Shown here piece by piece: positions 1-7,000 of a stretch of DNA of 13,125 nucleotides; position 1 is the first letter of the stretch; every line of letters starts with the position of its first letter. The notes beneath the pieces are model-generated. The model was not told the origin of the DNA and searched no databases. It saw nothing but the letters and a program-made list of their open reading frames with translations. The translations under genes were made by a program, and so were the position numbers. The stretch is from Rhodospirillales bacterium (GTDB taxonomy: Bacteria > Pseudomonadota > Alphaproteobacteria > Micavibrionales > UBA2020): positions 1 to 13,125 of the forward strand of contig JAHFPI010000031.1 of the NCBI GenBank assembly GCA_023266795.1. The letters are read 5' to 3'.

Positions 1-477
1 TATATGGGGCAGGATACGGCGCTGATGAGCGGTACGATCCGCGAGAATATCGTCATGGGCTGCCCGCGCGCCACCGACGAGGAAGTCCTGAAAATCGCCG
101 AGATAACGGGCGTGCATGACTTTGTGCGCCGCCATCCGATGGGATATGATGCGCCGGTGGGCGAGCGCGGCGAGGGGCTGTCCGGCGGGCAGCGGCAATC
201 GGCGGCGCTGGCGCGGACGCTGATCATGGATACGCCGATCCTGATACTGGATGAGCCGACCAATGCCATGGATTCCGGGACGGAAGAGTTTATCCTCCGC
301 AACCTCGAGAAGTTTATCAAAGATAAAACATTCATTCTGGTGACGCATAAGCCCGCGCTGCTGAAGCTCGTCAACCGCCTTGTGGTGATGGACGGCGGGC
401 GGGTGGTGCTGGACGGGCCGAAAGATACCGTGTTGCAGACGCTGGCCGCCGGCAAAATCACCGTTCCGCAAAGCTGA
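1..477 (+). CDS. Type I secretion ABC transporter ATPase/permease, C-terminal part (5' end outside window)
   Basis: This is the nucleotide-binding domain of an inner-membrane exporter that powers type I secretion of unfolded proteins straight to the outside. The reading frame is open at base 1 (Tyr codon before the first Met), so the Met at base 4 is internal and the membrane part lies upstream. Visible motifs in order are the Q-loop (MGQDTALMSGTIRENI), the ABC signature LSGGQRQ, the Walker B ILILDEP with its catalytic Glu, the D-loop NAMD and the switch His in LVTHK. Walker A is upstream of the window. The VGERGEGLSGGQRQ stretch and the HlyD partner 10 nt downstream point to the LapB/HlyB-type exporters. 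The motifs are intact, so it is probably active. The LapB-like subclass is inferred because the peptidase-like N-terminus cannot be seen. Confidence 0.93.
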   Translation, partial: YMGQDTALMSGTIRENIVMGCPRATDEEVLKIAEITGVHDFVRRHPMGYDAPVGERGEGLSGGQRQSAALARTLIMDTPILILDEPTNAMDSGTEEFILRNLEKFIKDKTFILVTHKPALLKLVNRLVVMDGGRVVLDGPKDTVLQTLAAGKITVPQS

Positions 478-487
478 GGGTCAGGTC

Positions 488-1801
488 ATGCAAAAAGAAG
501 ATCTGGAATTTATGACCGAGCTGGAAACGGCAAACCACCTGAAGCCGAGTGTTGCCTCGCAGGTTTTCCTGTGGACGATCGCCGGTCTGTTTTTCTGGCT
601 CGTCCTATGGGCGGCTTTTTCTGAGGTGGATGAGCGTGTGCGCGGCATAGGGCAGGTGATGCCCTCCAGCGACGTGCAGGTGATGCAGAGCCTGGAGGGG
701 GGCATTCTCTCGGAAATCCTTGTGACCGAAGGGGCACTGGTTAAAAAAGACCAGGTATTGCTGCGGATCGCCGACGTGCAGTTCGCCTCGGAAGGGCGCG
801 GGATTGAAGCGCAGATCTCGGGGCTGGAGGCCAAGCGGGCGCGGCTGAAGGCGGAAGCTTCCGGCCAGCCCTATGTCACGCCGCCGGACATCGAGAAAAA
901 ATTTCCCGACATCGCGGCGAACGAGGAAAAGCTCTACACGTCGCGGCAGGAAGAACTCAACACCGCCCTGAATATCGTCAAGGATGACGTGCGCGAGGCG
1001 GAGGCGAACCTGTCGGAGGTCAAGGCCAGCATTTCCAAGCTGGTGAAAGGCAAGGGTCTTCTGGAGCAGCAGTTCGGCATCGCCCGGCGGCTCGTCGCGC
1101 AAAAGGCCATGCCGGAAATAGAAAGCCTGAAGCTGGAACGCGAATTGAACGAAACCACCGGCAACCTGTCGAGCGCCTACCAGTCGCAGCAGTCGCTGGA
1201 GGCTAAATTAAGCGCCGCGCGGCAGAAAGAGGAAGAAAAGCTTGGCGCCTTCAAGTCGCAGGCGCTGGGGGACCTGAACGAGGTTGAATCCAGGCTCTCC
1301 TCCATCAAGGCCAACCTGACGTCGGTTACCGACAAGGTAAACCGGGCGGAGTTGCGATCGCCGGTGGCGGGGATTGTCCAGAAATTATACGTCAGGACGG
1401 TCGGGGGCGTCATCCAGCCGGCCCAGAAGCTTATCGAGATCGTGCCCATTGCCGATGACCTGATGATCCGCGCCAAAATTGCCCCTGCGGATGTGGCTTT
1501 TCTCAGCCCCGGGCAGAAGGTGAAGGTCAAGATTACCGCCTATGATTCCCAGATTTACGGCACGCTTGACGGTAAGCTGGAGCGGATCGGCGCCAATACC
1601 GTCGAGGACGCGCAGGGCAACGCTTTTTTTGAGATCGACGTCCGGACGGACAAGAATTATCTCGGCACGGAAGACAAGCCGCTGCGGATATTCTCCGGCA
1701 TGGTGAGCGAGACGGAAGTCATCACCGGAAAACGGACGATCCTGACCTACCTGATGAAACCCGTGTTGCGCACCAGAGACCGCGCCTTTACCGAGAAATA
1801 A
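488..1801 (+). CDS. HlyD-family type I secretion membrane fusion (adaptor) protein
   Basis: This periplasmic adaptor links the ABC exporter in the inner membrane to a TolC-like outer-membrane channel. The 437-residue length is normal for the family. It has a short cytoplasmic N-terminus, one membrane helix at about residues 25-45, and a first lipoyl-like half around residues 52-97 (QSLEGGILSEILVTEG). A long coiled-coil hairpin spans about 110-285, then comes the second lipoyl half (AELRSPVAGIVQKL) and a beta-barrel region. The C-terminus ITGKRTILTYLMKPVLRTRD is the classic HlyD/LapC ending. The start is supported by GAGG just upstream, overlapping the stop of the ABC gene. The gene follows that stop by 10 nt and precedes the cyclase by 1 nt, so the three are probably one transcript. 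No TolC homologue lies in the window. Confidence 0.95.
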   Translation: MQKEDLEFMTELETANHLKPSVASQVFLWTIAGLFFWLVLWAAFSEVDERVRGIGQVMPSSDVQVMQSLEGGILSEILVTEGALVKKDQVLLRIADVQFASEGRGIEAQISGLEAKRARLKAEASGQPYVTPPDIEKKFPDIAANEEKLYTSRQEELNTALNIVKDDVREAEANLSEVKASISKLVKGKGLLEQQFGIARRLVAQKAMPEIESLKLERELNETTGNLSSAYQSQQSLEAKLSAARQKEEEKLGAFKSQALGDLNEVESRLSSIKANLTSVTDKVNRAELRSPVAGIVQKLYVRTVGGVIQPAQKLIEIVPIADDLMIRAKIAPADVAFLSPGQKVKVKITAYDSQIYGTLDGKLERIGANTVEDAQGNAFFEIDVRTDKNYLGTEDKPLRIFSGMVSETEVITGKRTILTYLMKPVLRTRDRAFTEK

Positions 1802-1802
1802 C

Positions 1803-4055
1803 ATGCTTCGGCTCATATCAAACCGCTGGGTGCAAATCATACTGCTGCTGCTGCTGCTGACCGGCCTAGTTGCGCTCAGGTTGCACGACCCGAAGGTTAT
1901 CCAGCGGGGGCGACAGCTGACGTTCGACGCTTACAACAAAATTATCCCGCGTCTGCCGGGCAATGGCGTGATGATTGTCGACATTGACGAGGAGTCGCTC
2001 CGTGCCTACGGCCAATGGCCGTGGCCACGCCCGCTGGTTGCGCAAATACCTGAAATCCTTCATGAAATGGGCGCCAAAGCCGTTGCTTTCGATATGGTCT
2101 TTGCCGAAGCGGACAGGACGTCGCCCTCCCTGATTGCGGATCGCCTGCCGCAAAGCCCGGAAATGCAGCCTGTTGTGCAGACGCTGAAAGGCCTGCCCGA
2201 CAATGACCGTATTTTTGCCGAAAAGATAGCGGCACTGGGGAATGTGGTCACGGGGTTTTGCGCCGCCACCGGCGGCCAGTCGACCAACAGGGATCCTGTG
2301 CTGAAGGCTAAATTCCTGAACGCGGGAGTCAATGCGGATCCGCTGAAATTTATTACGACGGTTCCGTACTTTACCACCTCTCTGCCGGCGATCAGCGACA
2401 GTTCCGCCGGGGATGGCAGTTTTACGATGGCTCCCGACCAGGACGGGATTGTCCGTCAGGTGCCGCTGCTGATCGGCCAGACGTTTCCGGGCGGAGAGGT
2501 GAAGATGTATCCTTCCCTGTCGCTGGAAGCGCTGCGCATCGCCTTGGGAAAAACTTTTTATAAAGTGACAAGCTTCGGCGAACGCAGCCAGCAGGGATAC
2601 GGCATCCAGAGCATCGGGTTGGGGGATTATACAATTCCGACCGATCAGGACGGGCATTTCCATGTTTACTATGCGGGGCATGAGGGGCATGGGAAGGATT
2701 TATATATTTCTGCGCGGAAGGTGCTGACCCGGCAGGAAGGCATACGGGAGCTTGTAAAAGATAAAATTGTGTTTGTCGGCACTTCGGCGATAGGCCTTCT
2801 GGATTTGAGGTCTTCGCCCCTTGATGCCGTATTGCCGGGGGTGGAGATTCATGCGGAAATCGTGGAACAGGTGCTGGGCCGTAATTTCCTGAACAGGCCG
2901 GGCTATTTTGACGGCGCGGAGCTGTGCGCTATGGTTGCCATCAGCCTGTTCATCATTTTTCTGGCGCCGTTTATCGGGACGGGGACACAGGCTTTGCTGG
3001 TGGTTGTGCTGATCGGCACGGGGGGCGTCGGGTCGCTTTACGCCTACAGGCATCTCGGGCTTCTGATTGATCCGATATACCCGTCCCTGTCGACTATCAT
3101 TATTTTCATCCTGTCGTCCATCCTGACCAACCTGCGTTCGGAAATGGAGCGGCGGGCGGTGAGGAACGCTTTCAGCCATTATATCTCCCCCGCGCTGATG
3201 GAGGAGCTGTCCGGCGATCCGGACAAGTTGAAACTGGGCGGGGAAGTGCGTGAACTGTCGGTGATGTTCACCGACATCCGCAATTTCACGACCATCGCTG
3301 AATCGATGGATCCGGCGGAGCTTATCAAGATGATGAATGACTTCCTGACGCCGATGACGTCCTGCGTGCTGAATAATCGCGGCACCATAGACAAGTACAT
3401 GGGCGATGCGATGATGGCGTTCTGGAACGCCCCGCTGGATGATCCCGACCACGCCAGCCATGCCTGCACGACCGCCCTGCAGATGCTGATGGCGCTGCGC
3501 GTGGTGAACGACAACCTCCGCGCCCAGGCCGACAAGAATGACCGGCCGTTCCGCGAACTGCGGGCGGGGATCGGCATTCATACGGGGCGGTGCTCTGTGG
3601 GGAACATGGGGTCGAAACAGCGCTTTGCCTATTCGGCGCTGGGGGACACCGTGAACCTCTCCTCGCGGCTGGAAGGCCAGACCAAAGGCTATGGCATTTC
3701 GGTGATGATCTCCGAGGAGGTCAGGAGAAAGGCTCCGGCCTTCGCTGCGATCGAGATTGACCTGCTGACCGTCAAGGGGCGCCGGGAGCCGGAAAGGGTC
3801 TACGCGCTACTGGGCGACGCCGATTTCGCCGTTTCTTCCACATTTCAGACTTTTGCCGCCGTGCATGACAAGATGCTGTCAGCCTATCGCGGGCAGCGAT
3901 GGAACGAGGCGACGGCGCTGGCTGAACAATGCCGGGATTTACGCCCCGATATAGCAGGCCTCTATGCCCTGTACCGCCAGCGTATCTTCGCGTTCAAAGA
4001 AACCCCCCCCGCTGCCGACTGGCAGGGGGTGTGGGTTGCGAAGGAAAAATCTTAG
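1803..4055 (+). CDS. CHASE2-domain class III adenylate cyclase
   Basis: Predicted inner-membrane sensor enzyme converting ATP to cAMP. The 750 residues run: membrane helix at about 9-26; a periplasmic CHASE2 sensor domain at about 35-365, closing with the typical DLRSSPLDAVLPGVEIHAE; three membrane helices at about 375-460; then a cytoplasmic class III cyclase domain at about 470-690. Both metal-binding Asp are present (D491 in MFTDIRNF, D535 in KYMGDAMMAFW). So are transition-state Asn618 and Arg622 (GDTVNLSSR). Lys531 is the adenine-choosing lysine; its partner position is Ser611 where bacterial enzymes often have Thr, so ATP rather than GTP is the likely substrate. The C-terminal ADWQGVWVA resembles endings of other CHASE2 cyclases. 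It starts 1 nt after the HlyD stop, which suggests translational coupling. Fusing a second-messenger enzyme to a secretion operon is the notable point. The signal sensed is unknown. Confidence 0.93.
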   Translation: MLRLISNRWVQIILLLLLLTGLVALRLHDPKVIQRGRQLTFDAYNKIIPRLPGNGVMIVDIDEESLRAYGQWPWPRPLVAQIPEILHEMGAKAVAFDMVFAEADRTSPSLIADRLPQSPEMQPVVQTLKGLPDNDRIFAEKIAALGNVVTGFCAATGGQSTNRDPVLKAKFLNAGVNADPLKFITTVPYFTTSLPAISDSSAGDGSFTMAPDQDGIVRQVPLLIGQTFPGGEVKMYPSLSLEALRIALGKTFYKVTSFGERSQQGYGIQSIGLGDYTIPTDQDGHFHVYYAGHEGHGKDLYISARKVLTRQEGIRELVKDKIVFVGTSAIGLLDLRSSPLDAVLPGVEIHAEIVEQVLGRNFLNRPGYFDGAELCAMVAISLFIIFLAPFIGTGTQALLVVVLIGTGGVGSLYAYRHLGLLIDPIYPSLSTIIIFILSSILTNLRSEMERRAVRNAFSHYISPALMEELSGDPDKLKLGGEVRELSVMFTDIRNFTTIAESMDPAELIKMMNDFLTPMTSCVLNNRGTIDKYMGDAMMAFWNAPLDDPDHASHACTTALQMLMALRVVNDNLRAQADKNDRPFRELRAGIGIHTGRCSVGNMGSKQRFAYSALGDTVNLSSRLEGQTKGYGISVMISEEVRRKAPAFAAIEIDLLTVKGRREPERVYALLGDADFAVSSTFQTFAAVHDKMLSAYRGQRWNEATALAEQCRDLRPDIAGLYALYRQRIFAFKETPPAADWQGVWVAKEKS
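4001..4037. terminator. GC-rich hairpin between convergent genes, candidate two-way terminator
   Basis: The stretch forms a strong hairpin: CTGCC pairs with GGCAG around a GACT loop, then CCCC with GGGG, then an outer AACCC with GGGTT, with small bulges. It lies inside the last codons of the cyclase. On the + strand a run of six T (4059-4064) follows about 20 nt later. On the - strand, after the giant gene ends, the hairpin is followed by a broken T run (TTTCTTT). Neither side is a textbook intrinsic terminator, so the role is inferred from position between convergent genes only 13 nt apart. Confidence 0.4.
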
Positions 4056-4068
4056 GCCTTTTTTATCC

Positions 4069-7000
4069 CTAAACCTGGGTGATGGCAACGTGTCCCGTGC
4101 CGGTAGCCGTCGTTTCATGGATAACAAGCGTGACGACATTGCTGCTGACAGTACCTGTGTAGATTACATCACCAACCGTGGTGCCTAACTGGCCGGAAGT
4201 GGAATTTATGTTATCATAAGTGAAGCCTGCCATCACGATGTCGACGGAAGCACCGTTGGAACCGGTGCCCGATATGTCACCGATCGTCAGGGTGTGGGTG
4301 GGGCCTGTCATATCAAAAACATTCTGCAGGTTAAGTATGACATGGTTACCGCCGGTATTGGATGAGCCAAGATCTATTTTTTCAATATTTCTGACGATGC
4401 CTGTTGTACCGGTAAAATCCACAGTAAACATGTTCTGGGTCGGATTACCTAGCGAGAGCGTATCCGACGATCCCCCTCCATCAATAAGATTGAAGGTGTT
4501 GTCAAGGATAGTAAGGTTATTATTGCTAGCATTGCCGATGAGAATATCCGCACCGCCGCCGCCAGCTATCGTGGTGGTCGGGGAACCGGCGATCAGAAAG
4601 TCAGCTCCGCCGCCTCCGGTCAGGATCGTCGTTGCGCCGAATACGGGCATCATGTTATGCGTCGCATCCTGAACAATGACTCCTCCGGGCATGCCCAAAC
4701 TGTCGGTCGGGCTCATCAATTGTTGGACATTCAGCGTCACGGTGTGAGTGACAGATGCAGCGTCGGTAAAAGTGCCGGAATATTGCAGCATTGGCGAGAC
4801 TCCCCAGATACCGCCGGTAAGGGCAAAGCCGCCGCCACCGCCGCCAAGGGTCAGAATGCTTTGCGTCGCGCCGGACTCAGCCATGAAGGCAAGTGTGTGG
4901 TTGCCGGAACCGTCGGGTGTCGTCATATCAAAAACGTTTTGGATGTTCAGCATAACGTGATTGCCGGGACCCCCGCCGGTTGAGCCTAGGGCAATATTCT
5001 CGATATTGGCGACCTTTCCTACGCCGCCGCTTATGAAGTCCATCGTAATTCCCGCGCCGCCGCCGCCAATTTTCAGTGTATCAGATCCTTCCCTGCCATC
5101 TACGAACGTGAAGTTGGGGTTCACCACGCCAATGACGTCGCTACCGCCGCCGCCGATGAGCACATCGAGCCCGCCGTTACCCATGATAGTTGAGGGGGTA
5201 TTGCCGATATGAACCAGAAAGTCACCGGATGGCGATGTCGTTCCGGACAGGTTTCCGGCGGATAATTGTTGCGGGATGTCGGCTGTTGTGCCGTTATAAT
5301 CCAGTATTTTTATGGTGGGGTTGATAGTAGCCAAGGCAACGTTTGAACTATCATAAGCGGTAATGGTGAGGTTCAGCCCCGTCGGGTTCAGATAGTGCGA
5401 AAGAGCCAGAGGATCGTTCACGGTGATATTACCGGCGTTGTCTATCTGGAAAACCGGCGCGGGGTGAGCGGAAACCAATTCGCTTCCGAAGGAAGTTCCG
5501 TTAAACCAGAAATGCTGGGGAGCACCATTCAAGGTTATAGCATAGTGATCCGCACCTGTGGCATTTGTTATTGTGCCGATGAGTGTGTTGGCAGCGGCAA
5601 ATTGCCTGATGCCATCGTCGGTAGTATCGCCGGGTGTGCCGTGTGAATATTCAGGCACAAAGTTGAGCGTGGGGTTCACGGCTATCGGCGCCCTGCTATC
5701 AATGATCGTTCCTGCGGCCAGGGGATTTGTTGACGTGTCGGTAATGGATGTGCCATCGGAGGTAAGTTTCAGTTGAATGGCCCCAATCGACGTGGGTGTT
5801 ACGTCCACTCTGAACACGCCGGGGCCGATCACGGTGATGCCGTCAATTGAAATTGATGCGCCTCCCGATGCCGGAGATATGGCGTTAGTAAAGTTCCCAA
5901 GTGTGAGCCCTGCGATGTCTTCGCTGAACGCTACAGTATAGTGCAGTGTCTGGCCGACTATCACCGGAGCGGCGCCACGGTCGTCATTGAAGCTTGTGGG
6001 CAGCAGCGTCGGCGGAGTGAAGTCTGACGTTGCAACCGTTATCGTGTTAGATGAAGTAGCAGAGGATATAGTCGTGGCATTCCCGGCCATATCCGAGAAT
6101 ACTGCGCCATTATTCAGCTGCAGGGTTAATGTTTCCCCAAACGTTGTTCCGGCTCCTGCCGTTATACCTACGGTAAACACGCCGCGCGTGGTGGTTTCGT
6201 TGACGGAGTCGATGGTGACATATGGTTGTGCTGACCCGGTAATGCTGAAATCCGCCGATGTAAGTGTCGTAGCGTCGATGTCTGAGCTGAATGTTACTGT
6301 GTAGCTCAGTGACGTTGGCGTGCCCGCTACGACCGTGTTGCCTGCGCTGGCGGAAATGCCGCTTAACAGTGCCGGCAGAGTCTTGTCGACCTCGAAGCTG
6401 AGAGTCGTTGCGGGGGCGAGGAAATTACCCGCCGCGTCGATCTGGCGGATCTGAAGGTCGTAATGCCCGTCGGTTAATAGCGCAGTTTGTCCCTGCAGGG
6501 TCGTCGCAGTGGTTGTTGCCCATGCTCCGCCGTTCATGCTGTACTGTACCAACGTTGTGCCACCTTCGATGGCGCCGGACAGTATTACCGTGCCGTCTTT
6601 GGTGAGAAGGTCGGAGTTGTCGGCGCCGGAGCTGGTATCATGCAGCAACGACGGGGTCAGCACGTTCGGCGCTGACTTGTCGACGTCGAAGCTTAGCGTC
6701 GATGTGGGGGTGAGGAAATTACCCGCCGCGTCGACCTGCCGGACCTGAAGGTCATAATGCCCGTCGGTTAGCCCAGCGGTGAACGTCGTCATATCTGCCG
6801 CAGACGTAGGCAATGACCATGTCGTCCCGTTATTGAGGCTGTACTGCACCATGTTCGTTATGGTGCCGTTCAGTGTTACCGTACTATTGCTGGTGTTAAA
6901 GTCGCCATTGTCGCCGCCGATACCGGTGTCATGTGCCAATACCGGCGTCAGCGTGCCCGGCGCTGTCTTGTCGACATCGAAGCTGAGAGTCGTTGCGGGA

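Noticed and set aside
4..477. A stand-alone ATPase starting at the ATG at base 4
   Set aside because: The frame is open to base 1 and starts in the Q-loop, without Walker A, so it is the tail of a longer gene.
2700..3581. - strand frame of 293 codons opposite the cyclase
   Set aside because: The + strand encodes intact cyclase motifs here; the reverse product is His/Arg/Gln-rich with no domain.
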